From the NCBI GenBank assembly GCA_963743705.1, contig CAVUQS010000001.1, forward strand, positions 372,001 to 436,000: a DNA stretch of 64,000 nucleotides, given 5' to 3'. The notes under the pieces are model-generated. The model did not search any database. It was given only the letters and a program-made list of their open reading frames with translations, and had not been told where the DNA came from. This document shows positions 1-9,690 of this stretch, one piece after another; within the stretch, counting starts at the first letter, position 1; each line of letters starts with the position of its first letter. The position numbers were made by a program, and so were the translations under genes. Origin of the DNA: PALSA-243 sp963743705 (GTDB lineage: Bacteria; Acidobacteriota; Terriglobia; Bryobacterales; Bryobacteraceae).

Positions 1-1012
1 CGGCGAGCAGGCGCACATCCACCGGAACCGGACCACGGCCGCCGACGCGCTCGACCATCCGCTCTTGCAATACGCGCAGGATTTTGGCCTGTGCGGTCAT
101 ACTCAGGTCGCCGATTTCATCCAAAAAAAGCGTGCCGCCGTTGGCCCTCTCGAATTGGCCGATGCGAGGATTCACGCCCGTGGCGACGCCCTTCTCGATG
201 CCGAAGAGCTCGCTTTCCACCAGCGTTTCGGGCAGGGCCGCGCAGTTCAGCGCCACGAACGGCTTGCGCGCGCGCGAGCTGGTGAAATGGACGGCGCGCG
301 CCGCCATTTCCTTGCCGGTGCCGCTTTCGCCCGTAATCAATACGTTGACCAAGCTGTCACGGATGCGCTCAATCAGCCGCACCGCATGTTGAATGCGCGC
401 GCTGGAACCGATGATTCCGTGGCTCGAATAGCGCTGTTCGACCTCGCGCCAGAGGTGCGCGTTCTGCGCCACCAACTCATCCTGGCTGCGCCTTAGATCG
501 CCGATAAGCTGCGCGGTTTCAATGGCGATGGCCGCATGCGCGCCCAGCGTTTGCAGCGCTTCTTCGTCGCGGCGGTTAAACACGCCTAGATTCTTGTTGA
601 GGGCTTCGAACGCCCCGATAATCTCCCCGGCCTGATTGCGCAACGGCGCTACCAGAATGGTGCGGGTACGGTAGCCGGTTTGCGTGTCGATGCCGGTGTA
701 GAAGCGCGGGTCGCTATAGGCGTCGAGCACGTTGACGATGCCGCCGCCGGTCACCGCAGCCCCGGCGATGCCGTTGGCGGCGTTGAAGCGCAGAATCTCG
801 TCGCTGCCGAGCGCGATCTTCGACCATAATTCGTTGCGCTCGCGATCGAGCAGAAAGATGCTGGCGCGTTCGCAATCCAGAAGTTTGGTGGCCTCGCGCG
901 CGATCAAATCCAGCAGGGAACTGAAATCGTGCTCCGAGTTGATACGCTGGCAGATGGCGAGGATGTCGGCAAATTTGCCGCCCTGGTCGCCTATCTGTGT
1001 GGCCGGTCCCAT
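1..1012 (-). CDS. Sigma-54-dependent transcriptional activator (GAF + AAA+), C-terminus beyond window
   Basis: The reading frame starts at ATG 1012 and runs open off the left edge, giving 337 residues. Residues about 15-165 look like a GAF sensor domain. From about 190 there is a sigma-54 interaction AAA+ domain with Walker A GESGTGKE near residue 227 and Walker B LFLDEIGD near 297. The loop that is GAFTGA in most family members reads GVATGV here (about 274-279); in the family this loop contacts sigma-54. The rest of the AAA+ domain and any Fis-type DNA-binding domain lie outside the window. It is divergent from the OsmC gene, and the shared intergenic region holds a GG-N10-GC element, so it may control that gene. 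Family call is firm; the ligand is unknown. Confidence 0.9.
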   Translation of the reverse strand, partial: MGPATQIGDQGGKFADILAICQRINSEHDFSSLLDLIAREATKLLDCERASIFLLDRERNELWSKIALGSDEILRFNAANGIAGAAVTGGGIVNVLDAYSDPRFYTGIDTQTGYRTRTILVAPLRNQAGEIIGAFEALNKNLGVFNRRDEEALQTLGAHAAIAIETAQLIGDLRRSQDELVAQNAHLWREVEQRYSSHGIIGSSARIQHAVRLIERIRDSLVNVLITGESGTGKEMAARAVHFTSSRARKPFVALNCAALPETLVESELFGIEKGVATGVNPRIGQFERANGGTLFLDEIGDLSMTAQAKILRVLQERMVERVGGRGPVPVDVRLLA

Positions 1013-1110
1013 GAATTTTACAGTTTATCCCAAACACGCCGTGGTGTCTATGAAGTATACAGATGTCTAGGTTGTTGACATCGCTCTGTAATAGAATCAA
1101 CCGTTTAGAT

Positions 1111-1127
1111 TTGGCATCGTGCCTGCA
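1111..1127 (+). promoter_or_regulatory. Possible sigma-54 (-24/-12) promoter of the OsmC gene
   Basis: The sequence TTGGCATcgtgccTGCA keeps the GG-N10-GC spacing of a -24/-12 promoter and matches most of the consensus TTGGCACG-N4-TTGCA. It points at the OsmC gene about 100 bp downstream and sits beside a divergent sigma-54 activator gene. A chance match is possible. Confidence 0.35.
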
Positions 1128-1178
1128 CTTACAACTGCCAACGGGGATCCTGCGAGGATGACAGACCCACTCGGAGGC

Positions 1179-1209
1179 GGGACCAGTGGCTGGCGAGTCC
1201 ACTGGTTCC
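1179..1209. repeat. Inverted repeat in the OsmC leader
   Basis: Arms GGGACCAGTGG and CCACTGGTTCC pair at 10 of 11 positions across a 9-base spacer. It lies downstream of the putative -24/-12 element, so it could be an RNA hairpin in the leader or an operator. Confidence 0.5.
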
Positions 1210-1211
1210 GG

Positions 1212-1229
1212 CTTTAATATCTATTAAAG
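1212..1229. promoter_or_regulatory. 18-bp palindrome touching the OsmC start
   Basis: CTTTAATATCTATTAAAG is a perfect inverted repeat (8-base arms, 2-base spacer) in otherwise GC-rich DNA. Its last base is the first base of the GTG start. This placement suits a repressor operator; the protein that would bind is unknown. Confidence 0.5.
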
Positions 1230-1723
1230 TGGGCAATCGCAAGCACCGTTATCAGATGACCACGTGCTGGACCGGCAACTTGGGCGCCGGCACGTCCTCT
1301 TATTCGGCTTACAGCCGCGACCATGAATTGAGCGCGCCGGGAAAGAGCGCGCCCATCGCCGGTTCATCCGACCCGGCATTTCGCGGCGACCCGGCTCGTT
1401 ACAACCCCGAAGAGCTTTTGCTTGGCGCGTTGTCTGCATGTCACATGTTGTGGGTGCTGCATCTCTGCGCCGACGCAGGCATCGTGATCACCGATTACCA
1501 GGACGATTCCGAAGGCTCGGTAGCGGAACACCGCGACGGCTCCGGCGAGTTTACGCGGGTGACGTTGCGTCCGCGCATGACCATAGCCGATGCCTCCCGC
1601 CGCGAGGAAGCCGCGCAGCTACACCACAAGGCGCACACCGTGTGCGCGCTGGCGCGTTCGGTGAAGTTTGAGGTAGCGTGCGAACCGGAAATTCTGGTTC
1701 CTAAGGCTGCAGGATTACCTTAA
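1229..1723 (+). CDS. OsmC family protein (peroxiredoxin-like)
   Basis: 164 residues, the usual OsmC length. OsmC/Ohr proteins reduce organic hydroperoxides with two cysteines; here these are Cys71 in ALSACHM and Cys139 in HTVCALARS. The N-terminal pattern HRYQMTTCWTGNLG is typical of the OsmC (not Ohr) branch and supports the GTG start at 1229, although ATG 1256 is possible and would clear the palindrome at 1212-1229. No clear Shine-Dalgarno is seen for either. It is divergent from the sigma-54 activator and overlaps the dehydrogenase gene tail-to-tail by 23 bp. Oxidative or envelope stress defence is inferred. Confidence 0.87.
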   Translation: MGNRKHRYQMTTCWTGNLGAGTSSYSAYSRDHELSAPGKSAPIAGSSDPAFRGDPARYNPEELLLGALSACHMLWVLHLCADAGIVITDYQDDSEGSVAEHRDGSGEFTRVTLRPRMTIADASRREEAAQLHHKAHTVCALARSVKFEVACEPEILVPKAAGLP

Positions 1724-2696
1724 TCAAATTTCCCTCACGGCGGTAGAGCTTGCCGAACCACTCGGCGCCTTCACGCAGGGGGGCTACGGCGCTGATCAGC
1801 GGGTCGACGCGAATTGCGCCACGCGCCATTAAGTCAATCGCTGCCGGATATTCCCCGCTGGAAGCGCACGAACCCTGCAGGCGAATCTGGCGGGTTACCA
1901 CTTCCTGCAGCGGGAGCTCGACCGTTGGCTGGACATTGCCAACCAACGTTACCAGGCCGCCTTTACGCACGGAGGCGATGGCGGCCAGGACGGAATCCTT
2001 CGTGCCGACGCATTCCAGGCACAAATCCGCGTTGTAGCGTTCGGCGGTGGGCGAAGTTTCCGTGGCGCCGAGTTCGCGCGCCATCGCCAGGCGCTGCTGG
2101 TTGGGATCGACAGCGATCACGCGCGAACAACCCGCCGCGCGCAGCGCTTGCACCGCCAGCACGCCGATCATTCCCACGCCTATGACTACGGCCGTATCTC
2201 CCAGCCGCACGGGCGTCAGATTGACGGCATGCATCGCCACCGAAACCGCCTCGATCATCGCCGCCTGCTCGTAACTCAACTCCGGCGGCAACTTGTAAAC
2301 GATGCGCCGCGGCACGGCGACATATTCGGCGAACGCTCCATGACGCCGGTAGGGGCCGGGTGAAACCCCCATCACCTGGCGGTTGTCGCACAGGTTCACC
2401 TCGCCGCGTCCGCAGTAGAAGCATTGGCCGCAATAAATGGTGGAGTCGAAGGTTACGCGGTCCCCGGTGCTTAGCCCGCACACATTCGCCCCCATCGCCG
2501 CCACTTCTCCCGCCGCCTCATGTCCCATCACCAGCGGCGGAATCCGCCGGCCCGTAGAGCCATCCAGCCCGTGCACGTCGCTGCCGCAAATGCCGCACGC
2601 GCGGACGCGAATTAGCACTTCGTCCGCGGCGATGTCGGGCTCCGGCATCGACGTGAGTTCCAGCTTCATGTATTCCTTCAGCAGCAGCGCGTTCAT
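1701..2696 (-). CDS. Zinc-dependent alcohol/polyol dehydrogenase (MDR family)
   Basis: 331 residues from ATG 2696; a longer upstream start is possible but unlike the family. Catalytic-zinc signature CGICGSD (Cys37) with GHE at 58-60, and the structural-zinc cysteines 89, 92, 95 and 103. The nucleotide-binding fold includes VVIGVGMIGVLAVQAL. The layout resembles galactitol-1-phosphate or sorbitol dehydrogenases, which oxidise a sugar alcohol with NAD(P). The substrate cannot be set from sequence. The gene stands alone, convergent with osmC and divergent from the membrane protein at 2771. Confidence 0.88.
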   Translation of the reverse strand: MNALLLKEYMKLELTSMPEPDIAADEVLIRVRACGICGSDVHGLDGSTGRRIPPLVMGHEAAGEVAAMGANVCGLSTGDRVTFDSTIYCGQCFYCGRGEVNLCDNRQVMGVSPGPYRRHGAFAEYVAVPRRIVYKLPPELSYEQAAMIEAVSVAMHAVNLTPVRLGDTAVVIGVGMIGVLAVQALRAAGCSRVIAVDPNQQRLAMARELGATETSPTAERYNADLCLECVGTKDSVLAAIASVRKGGLVTLVGNVQPTVELPLQEVVTRQIRLQGSCASSGEYPAAIDLMARGAIRVDPLISAVAPLREGAEWFGKLYRREGNLIKVILQP

Positions 2697-2770
2697 ATAG
2701 GGGATGGTAACAAGGCTAGGCCGCCGGTCCAATTTGCCAGCCCGATCCGGGAACCGAGTGAGCGGCGGCG

Positions 2771-4243
2771 GTGTCTCATCTTCTAGCTCTCTTGCCGTCG
2801 CCTATCACCGATCGCGCGCGCGCCGTCTTCTGGCTGCAGGTTGCGAGCCTGATCGCGACCGGGTGGGTAATTGCCAAGACCGCGTTTCTTCCATTTGCCG
2901 CGAGACGTTTGCTGTCGATGACGATAGGGTTAGCGCTGTGGTTTTCCCTGGCGGCGCTGGTGATGAGCGGCGTGATCACGTTTCTGCTGCTGCTCGCTAT
3001 GCGGCGCATCGAGCGCGCCGACGCATGGAACGTCACGCTGCGCACGTCGGCCGCCGGCATCTGGTTCGCGCCCGCGGTGATGCTGTTGGGCGCGCGTTCT
3101 CCATTCGCCCTCACGGCCGCGTTGGCGCTGGTAGTGAGCGTCACGCGCGTGCTGTATGCGCAGTGGCATCTGGCGCCGAAATCGGTGGAGGACGATGCGC
3201 CCGAGCCGCCCGGCATTTTCACCGGCGAGCTGCCTCAAGGCTTTCTGCCGCGCGATTTCTGGCCCGCGTTCGCCGCCGCGGCGGCGCTGCAAGCCGGATA
3301 TGTCAGCTCCAACCTCGAAGGTTCGGTGCTCGCCGGAGTGTTCTATGCGCTGGCGGCCAGCTTGCTCACTGCCTACTCCATTGCTGCGGGCGTCTGGACG
3401 CGCGACCGCAACCCGACTTTGCCGCGTTCGATTCTCGCAGTGGCGGTCACCCTGATGCTCGCGGTCTTGATCGTCGCCGTCGGCGTGCGCATGTATGGCA
3501 GCGGGTTCGGCGGTGACGACGCATATGGCACCGGGACGTCGAGCGGCCGGAGGGCGCGCTATGAACCTCCTCCCCCACCGCCTAAAGTCTTGCCCGCGAT
3601 GGGGAAGAGGGAACCGCCGCCCATCGACCCGGCGCGGCTCGGCCCCAGCGTCAACGTTCCGGGCGGAGTGCCCGGCGTCATTTTGTGGCCGGAAACGCGA
3701 CAGGCGCCGTTGCTGGTCGAACCGATGCCCAAGGGGACAACGCTCGGGTCTCGCGAAGCGTCGCGGCCATTTGTCATTCCGTTCGCCGGGTCGTATTGGA
3801 TGTTCCGTTCCGGATTCTCCCGCCCGCCGGCCAATTCCATTGTGGAGCGTGGCACGCCGACCAGCACGTCCTTCAAAACCGTGGATGCGTGGCCGCTCGA
3901 GATGGAGGCGCATCAGCGCCTCGACCGCGAAATCGATCTTTCCTGCTGTAGCCAGATTCGCGTCGAAGTCCTAAACGCCGATCAGCATTTAGGAACGATC
4001 ACGGTAGAACTGGCCGTGATCGACCGCGCCGGGCCCGCGTGGCGGATTGGCTTTGCGCCCATTCATTCGTCTCCCGATCTCGCGCAGAAACCGGTCAGAC
4101 CGGTGGCGGAGACGCTGGCATTCGACGTTCCGCCGAATACTCCACCGTTTGATGAATTCGACGTCGTATTTCACCGCGATCGCTTCCGGGGTGATCGCAG
4201 CGCGCGCGTTTCCATCGAACGGTTCGTGCTAGTGCCCAAGTAA
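2771..4243 (+). CDS. Hypothetical multi-pass membrane protein with C-terminal soluble domain
   Basis: 490 residues from GTG 2771. The first ~245 residues form six to seven hydrophobic segments. A glycine/arginine stretch and a proline run (PPPPPP, about 265) then lead into a ~200-residue soluble part rich in beta-type sequence. I do not recognise the family. The soluble part repeatedly reads like an acidobacterial hypothetical exported domain, but no catalytic motif is visible. The last 15 bp overlap the convergent TPR gene. Function unknown. Confidence 0.7.
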   Translation: MSHLLALLPSPITDRARAVFWLQVASLIATGWVIAKTAFLPFAARRLLSMTIGLALWFSLAALVMSGVITFLLLLAMRRIERADAWNVTLRTSAAGIWFAPAVMLLGARSPFALTAALALVVSVTRVLYAQWHLAPKSVEDDAPEPPGIFTGELPQGFLPRDFWPAFAAAAALQAGYVSSNLEGSVLAGVFYALAASLLTAYSIAAGVWTRDRNPTLPRSILAVAVTLMLAVLIVAVGVRMYGSGFGGDDAYGTGTSSGRRARYEPPPPPPKVLPAMGKREPPPIDPARLGPSVNVPGGVPGVILWPETRQAPLLVEPMPKGTTLGSREASRPFVIPFAGSYWMFRSGFSRPPANSIVERGTPTSTSFKTVDAWPLEMEAHQRLDREIDLSCCSQIRVEVLNADQHLGTITVELAVIDRAGPAWRIGFAPIHSSPDLAQKPVRPVAETLAFDVPPNTPPFDEFDVVFHRDRFRGDRSARVSIERFVLVPK

Positions 4244-5896
4244 ACTGTTCCGCGCGTCGCGCGACGATGCGTCGTTCGGATTCAGGCGCAGCGCGGCATC
4301 GAACGCTGCCAGCGCCGCTTCGCGCTTTCCGAGGGCGGCTTCCACCAATCCGAAATCAAAGTGAGCCTCCACGCTGGATGGGTCAAGCGCCACGCTCTGG
4401 CGCAATTGGGTTTCCGCCTCCCCAAGTTGCCCGAGCCTGGCCAATGCGACGCCGAGCTGCATGCGCGCCAGCGCATTCCCCGGACGATATCGCAAGCCAT
4501 CTTGATATGCCGCCATTGCCTGAGCGTCCTGGCCCGCTTGCACCAGACGCTGGCCTTTCGCGAAACTTGCTTGCGCGAAATTGGCTTCGCCGTTGCGGTC
4601 GCCGGGCTCGATGCGCAACGTCTCGCGGTATTGCGCCAGCGCTTCCTCGGGGCGGCCGAGCGCATCCAGTTCGACGCCCAGGTTGTCATGGGCCACGAAG
4701 TTGTCGTGGGTGGCTTCGATGGCGTGTGTCCACAGTGTGACGCCGTCTTTCCAATATGAAATTTGCCGCCAGGAGAGCGCTGCGCACGCCGCCAGCGCAA
4801 CGGCCGCTGCGGCCGCGGTCATGCGTCCGCGCGGCAATGTCCACGCAATCACCACCAGCAGCCCGATCATCGGAAGGTACATGTAGCGGTCGGCCATGGC
4901 CTGCATGCCAACTTGCACGATCCCGATGACGGGGAGAAGCGCAACCACATACCAAATCCATCCAGCAGCGATCCACGGACGCTCGCGCCGCATCCGCCAG
5001 GCAATCCACGAAATCACGGCTAGTGCGGCCAAGCTCGCCGCCAGTTTCCACGGCGCGATGCCGTGAACGGGAAACGGGTAGAATGCCGTCAGATTGACGG
5101 GCCAGAGCATTTTGACGATGTAAGCGGCATAGGAAACGATGGCGTTCTCGATGCGCAGGCCCAAGGGGAGACCTTCCAGCGCCGCTACTGATCCGCCCGC
5201 CCATTGCGCCCAAAGGGTCACGGCCGCGGAGAGCGCGGAGAGCGCGAAAAGGGGCAACTTCTCCACGATCAGCCGCCGCCACGATTCCGATCTTGCCAAC
5301 GGCCAGCGGTCGATGGCCAACAGCAGCAGCGGCAGCGTGATCACCATCGGCTTCGAGAGCAGTGCTGCGAGAAATGCTGCCGCGACCAATGCATACCGCC
5401 CCGCCGACGCTACTTTCACGTAAGCCGTGTAAGCCAGCAGGGCGAGAATCAGGAAGAATCCGCAGAGCACATCCTTGCGCTCCGCGACCCACGCGACGGA
5501 TTCAACATGCAGCGGATGCAGCCCGAACGCGAGCGCCACGAACGCGCTGCGCCACCGCGCGCCGGTCGCGCCGCTGAGCCAGAGGAAGAGCAGCGCGGTG
5601 TTGGCCGCGTGCAACAGCAGGCTGGTGAGATGATGCCCAGCCGGCGCCAGTCCGAACAGCGAGAAATCGAGAGCGTGAGAGACCCACGTCAGCGGATGCC
5701 AATTGCTGGCATGAGTGCTGGAGAACGCCCACGCGGCCATCCGCCAGCTCAAGACGGCGACATGCGGATTTCGCGTGACATAATCGGGATCGTCATAGCC
5801 CACGAAACCGTTGCGCAGCACGGGCAGGAAGCGGAGGAACACGACCGCCGCCAGAGCCACGGCAATCGGCCAACGGCTTGTCGGCTTTGCACGCAA
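4229..5896 (-). CDS. TMTC-like membrane protein with TPR repeats (putative glycosyltransferase)
   Basis: 555 residues. The N-terminal ~390 residues hold many membrane spans and family-typical loops: GYDDPDYVTRNP near residue 33, HPLTWVSHALD near 67, and HPLHVESVAWVAERKD near 127. These are hallmarks of the DUF1736/TMTC group, whose eukaryotic members are O-mannosyltransferases and which resembles GT-C enzymes. From about residue 400 to the end there are about four tetratricopeptide repeats. A role in protein or surface glycosylation is inferred from the family; no substrate is visible. The 3' end overlaps the convergent gene by 15 bp. Confidence 0.8.
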   Translation of the reverse strand: MRAKPTSRWPIAVALAAVVFLRFLPVLRNGFVGYDDPDYVTRNPHVAVLSWRMAAWAFSSTHASNWHPLTWVSHALDFSLFGLAPAGHHLTSLLLHAANTALLFLWLSGATGARWRSAFVALAFGLHPLHVESVAWVAERKDVLCGFFLILALLAYTAYVKVASAGRYALVAAAFLAALLSKPMVITLPLLLLAIDRWPLARSESWRRLIVEKLPLFALSALSAAVTLWAQWAGGSVAALEGLPLGLRIENAIVSYAAYIVKMLWPVNLTAFYPFPVHGIAPWKLAASLAALAVISWIAWRMRRERPWIAAGWIWYVVALLPVIGIVQVGMQAMADRYMYLPMIGLLVVIAWTLPRGRMTAAAAAVALAACAALSWRQISYWKDGVTLWTHAIEATHDNFVAHDNLGVELDALGRPEEALAQYRETLRIEPGDRNGEANFAQASFAKGQRLVQAGQDAQAMAAYQDGLRYRPGNALARMQLGVALARLGQLGEAETQLRQSVALDPSSVEAHFDFGLVEAALGKREAALAAFDAALRLNPNDASSRDARNSLLGH

Positions 5897-6042
5897 GGCC
5901 CGATGCTACCAGCGCGCCGCCGCGCGGGCAAGCGCCAGCGCCATCCGGTTCTCACGATGTGAAACGCACACGGCGTTAACTTGAACGTTAGCGCTAAAAA
6001 ATGGGAACAAAATGGGCAGTTTCGTGATAAGGATGAGTAACT

Positions 6043-9000
6043 ATGTTCCGCCATGTTTGCAAACTAGCCTTAGCTTGTGCCCTGACCGCGTCATTGCCGG
6101 TTTATGGGCAAACCGGTCTTGGCTCTATCACTGGAGAGGTACTCGACCCTGCCGGCGCCAAACTTCCTAACGCCAGTCTTCGATTGGTCGAAAAATCCAC
6201 GCAAACCACCCTAACCACAGTGGCCAATGCCGAAGGCCTCTTCACCTTCCCGTCGGTGCCAGTGGGGCATTACACGCTGACTATCAAGGCTGCGGGGTTC
6301 CGCGACCGGCAACTGGACAACTTAGAGATAAACGCCTATCAGCAGGTGGCGCTCGGAAAGTTGACGTTGGAAATCGGTCAAGGTCCGGTGGAGACCGTCA
6401 CGGTAACCGCCAATCAGGATCTGGTGAAGGATTCGGCTACGCGTATGAACGCCATTGACGCCGCACAGGCGAACGCGGTTCCGCTGGCCGGCCGTAACTG
6501 GGTTACTCTGCTAAAAGTCGTCCCCGGCGCCAACGCGATCGCGTCTACTAACAACAGCATCGCGTTCAATGGCCGCGAATATACGGCCACGGGCTACGCC
6601 GATTTCCGCATCAACGGCAAACCGGTGGGCTCAACCCAAGTGAACCTGGATGGCGGCAGCATTGTGGATCAGGGTAGCGACGCCAAGACCACGGTTGCCC
6701 CCAGCGAAGAATCCGTCGAAGAAGTTTCGGTTCTGGCTAATAACTTCCAGGCGCAGTATGGCTACCGTGGCGGCAACGTGATCAACGTGATTACCAAGTC
6801 CGGAACCAACCAGTTTCACGGTACGGCGTTTGACAATCTGCGCAACGAAGATCTGAACGCCAATAGCTGGGCAGGCAATTGCGTGGCTTGCGGCACCAAC
6901 GCTCCACGTCAGAAGTACCGCTACAACTATGCCGGCGGCAACCTGGGCGGCCCGGTCAAGAAGAACAAATTATTCTTCTTTTACAACTTCGAGGATTTCA
7001 TCCAGACCACGCCCATCGGCACGACGCTGGACCGGACGCCCACCGATCTGGAGCGGGCTGGAAACTTCTCGCAGACGCTCAATCCGACCACGGGAAAACA
7101 GCAGATCATTTATGAGCCGGGAACGCAGCTTACCAACGGCGCCAGCGGGATTCCCTTTCCCGGAAACATCATCCCCGCCAATATGATCAATCCGCTCGGC
7201 ACAGCCATCATGAAGCTGTTCCCCGAACCGAACTTGGCGGGCAGCATCGCCAACAACTACAGCTTCCAGTCCGAGACCACGATGCCGCGGTGGGACAGTA
7301 CGGCCAAGGGCGATTGGAACATCAGTCAAAACACCCGGCTCTCCGGCCGATACACGCAGGATGGAGGAACGGAGGCCGGCCCCAACATCAACATCACGTC
7401 CGGCAACCTGGCGGACGCCATCATCCAACGGCCCCGTCCGGACCGCGCCGCTGCTGGCACATTCACTCACACGTTCTCGCCCACCTTCGTGATGGACGCC
7501 CTGGTTGCCTATAGCTTCGATCGTGTGGATTGGATCCTCTCGAATGAGCAGGCTCTCACCAAGAAGGCGAACGGGCTCGAGGGACTGCCGTTGGCCTACA
7601 CGCCGACTAACGATATTTTGCCCGCCATGACTTTCGGAACTTACCCGAACTTTGCGTTTCCACGCACTCCGGCGGATTCCTACACCAACGAATATCAGTT
7701 TTCGACCAATTTCACTTGGTCGAAGGGAACGCATATCATCAAGTTCGGCCTACTCCACATCCGCAATTACAAGAACGAGGACGATAGCAGCGGCCCCGGC
7801 GCCGGCAACGACAAGGGGACTTTCGATTTCTCGCCCAATGCCAACAGCCCGTTCGACACCGGATACGGGCCCTCGAATCTCCTACTGGGATCGCTGAACA
7901 GTTTCACCCAGACTCAATACATCGCGCATAAGGACGCCGAATACGCCGATACCGATTTCTACATCCAAGACACTTGGAAGATCAAGCACAACCTGACTCT
8001 CGATTACGGCCTGCGTGTTTACCACATGCCGTCGCAATACGAGATCAATCCCGCGAACACTAACGACGCGACTTTCGTCCCCAGCCTGTGGACCGCGAGC
8101 CAGGCGGTGCGCCTCTATGTGCTCGATCCCAAGAGTCCCACTCAGGTGATCGATCCTGCGAATCCGAACAACCCGCTGCCCACCAGCCTGACCAACATTC
8201 TGAAGTACACCATTGTCCCCGGCTCGGGCAATCCGCGCGATGGAGTAGCTCCCTTCGGTACTAACGGTATCGGGAACAACGGGATTCTCAGCCCCAAGTT
8301 TCTTCTCTTCGCTCCGCGCGGCGGCTTCGCGTGGTCGCCGGGAAGCGGCGACAAGACCGTGATCCGCGGCGGCTTCGGCTGGGGCTACAATCGTCCCAAC
8401 ATCGCGCAGGCGCTCAACGCTTTTGAAAACGGCAACGCCCAGCAAACCAACGTCGTGCTCACCAGCCTGGCAACTCTCTCGGCGCCATCCAATGTGACTC
8501 CTATTGGGATTCTCAGCCTCGGGGCGACGGATACCTCCAGCCGGAAGGTGCCGACGATTTACGACTATAGCCTGTCGGTGCAGCGCCTCTTGCCAGGCCA
8601 AATGCTGCTGGACGTGGCTTACGTCGGCAACCTGCAGCGCCACCAGCCCATTCAGTTCAATTTGAACGCCGTCCCGCTGGGAACGGCTTTCCAGTCACAG
8701 TATATCGATCCCAGCAATCCAGGCAGCAACTTTGCCGGCACTATCTCCGCGAGCAATCCAGGCCCTCTGCCGGGCAGCAACGCCGCCGATCCCTCGATCA
8801 TGCGACCGTATCCCGGGTACAACTCCCTGACCATGAACGAAAACAGCGGCAACGCCCACTATGATTCGCTCCAGGTCACCGTGGTCAAGCATATGAGTCA
8901 CGGGCTCTCCTTCTCAGCGTCCTATACGCTGGCCAAGACCCTGGGAAATCTCGAGAATCAGGGCCTGTTCCGCCAGAACTGGCAGGCGTATACAGGCTAC

Positions 9001-9690
9001 GTGTTGAGCAACGACCGGGAGCACGTATTCAACGCTGTGTACACGTACGAGATACCGAAACTGTCGCGTGGCGTGCACATGAATAACGGGTTCGGCCGGC
9101 GCGTGTTTGACGACTGGCATTTCACCGGCGCATTCACCGCATTCAGCGGCGCGCCGTATTCGCCCTCATTCAGCATCCAGCAGGCCAATAGCACGACCAA
9201 CGTGAATCTCGGAAATCTATTTCTGGGTACGGGGGATCTCACGCCCCGGCTGCTGGTCACGGGTTCCCCAAACTCGGCGACTTCGCCCCTGTATTTCAAT
9301 GCTGGCGGACTCGGGATTCCCACGCTCGGCTCGGATGGAACCGGTCCGCGTAATTTCCTCAACGGCCTGGGAAGTTTCACGAACGACATGAGCCTCATCA
9401 AGTCGATCCGGATCACCGAAAAGCATGCGTTTGAATTGCGCGTCAACGCGTTCAACCCGTTCAATCAGGTAAGACGGATCAGCACCAACACGTCGATTCA
9501 GTACAAAGCCAACGGCCCGACCTATGCCAGCGGATTCACCATTCTCAATACTGGCGCTCAGCTGGCAGCCGCTCAAGCGGCCGCCGGCAAGCCCGCATTC
9601 CCGGGCTATATCGGCGGTGAGGGGCAGGTGGCTCTCACCACGGTTCAGCCGATGCGCATCATCGAGCTTGGTTTGCGCTTCCGCTTCTAG
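6043..9690 (+). CDS. Oar-type TonB-dependent outer-membrane protein with carboxypeptidase-regulatory domain
   Basis: 1215 residues from ATG 6043, preceded by AAGGATGAG at a fitting distance. A signal peptide ends near VYGQ (residue ~24). It is followed by a carboxypeptidase-regulatory-like beta-sandwich (GSITGEVLDPAGAKLPNA), a plug domain (VNVITKSGTNQFHGTAF near 245) and a long beta-barrel ending in an aromatic residue (GLRFRF). This architecture is that of the Oar-like receptors expanded in Acidobacteriota; related receptors import oligosaccharides or peptides through the outer membrane using TonB energy. Substrate unknown. The stop overlaps the convergent porin gene by 4 bp. Confidence 0.9.
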   Translation: MFRHVCKLALACALTASLPVYGQTGLGSITGEVLDPAGAKLPNASLRLVEKSTQTTLTTVANAEGLFTFPSVPVGHYTLTIKAAGFRDRQLDNLEINAYQQVALGKLTLEIGQGPVETVTVTANQDLVKDSATRMNAIDAAQANAVPLAGRNWVTLLKVVPGANAIASTNNSIAFNGREYTATGYADFRINGKPVGSTQVNLDGGSIVDQGSDAKTTVAPSEESVEEVSVLANNFQAQYGYRGGNVINVITKSGTNQFHGTAFDNLRNEDLNANSWAGNCVACGTNAPRQKYRYNYAGGNLGGPVKKNKLFFFYNFEDFIQTTPIGTTLDRTPTDLERAGNFSQTLNPTTGKQQIIYEPGTQLTNGASGIPFPGNIIPANMINPLGTAIMKLFPEPNLAGSIANNYSFQSETTMPRWDSTAKGDWNISQNTRLSGRYTQDGGTEAGPNINITSGNLADAIIQRPRPDRAAAGTFTHTFSPTFVMDALVAYSFDRVDWILSNEQALTKKANGLEGLPLAYTPTNDILPAMTFGTYPNFAFPRTPADSYTNEYQFSTNFTWSKGTHIIKFGLLHIRNYKNEDDSSGPGAGNDKGTFDFSPNANSPFDTGYGPSNLLLGSLNSFTQTQYIAHKDAEYADTDFYIQDTWKIKHNLTLDYGLRVYHMPSQYEINPANTNDATFVPSLWTASQAVRLYVLDPKSPTQVIDPANPNNPLPTSLTNILKYTIVPGSGNPRDGVAPFGTNGIGNNGILSPKFLLFAPRGGFAWSPGSGDKTVIRGGFGWGYNRPNIAQALNAFENGNAQQTNVVLTSLATLSAPSNVTPIGILSLGATDTSSRKVPTIYDYSLSVQRLLPGQMLLDVAYVGNLQRHQPIQFNLNAVPLGTAFQSQYIDPSNPGSNFAGTISASNPGPLPGSNAADPSIMRPYPGYNSLTMNENSGNAHYDSLQVTVVKHMSHGLSFSASYTLAKTLGNLENQGLFRQNWQAYTGYVLSNDREHVFNAVYTYEIPKLSRGVHMNNGFGRRVFDDWHFTGAFTAFSGAPYSPSFSIQQANSTTNVNLGNLFLGTGDLTPRLLVTGSPNSATSPLYFNAGGLGIPTLGSDGTGPRNFLNGLGSFTNDMSLIKSIRITEKHAFELRVNAFNPFNQVRRISTNTSIQYKANGPTYASGFTILNTGAQLAAAQAAAGKPAFPGYIGGEGQVALTTVQPMRIIELGLRFRF

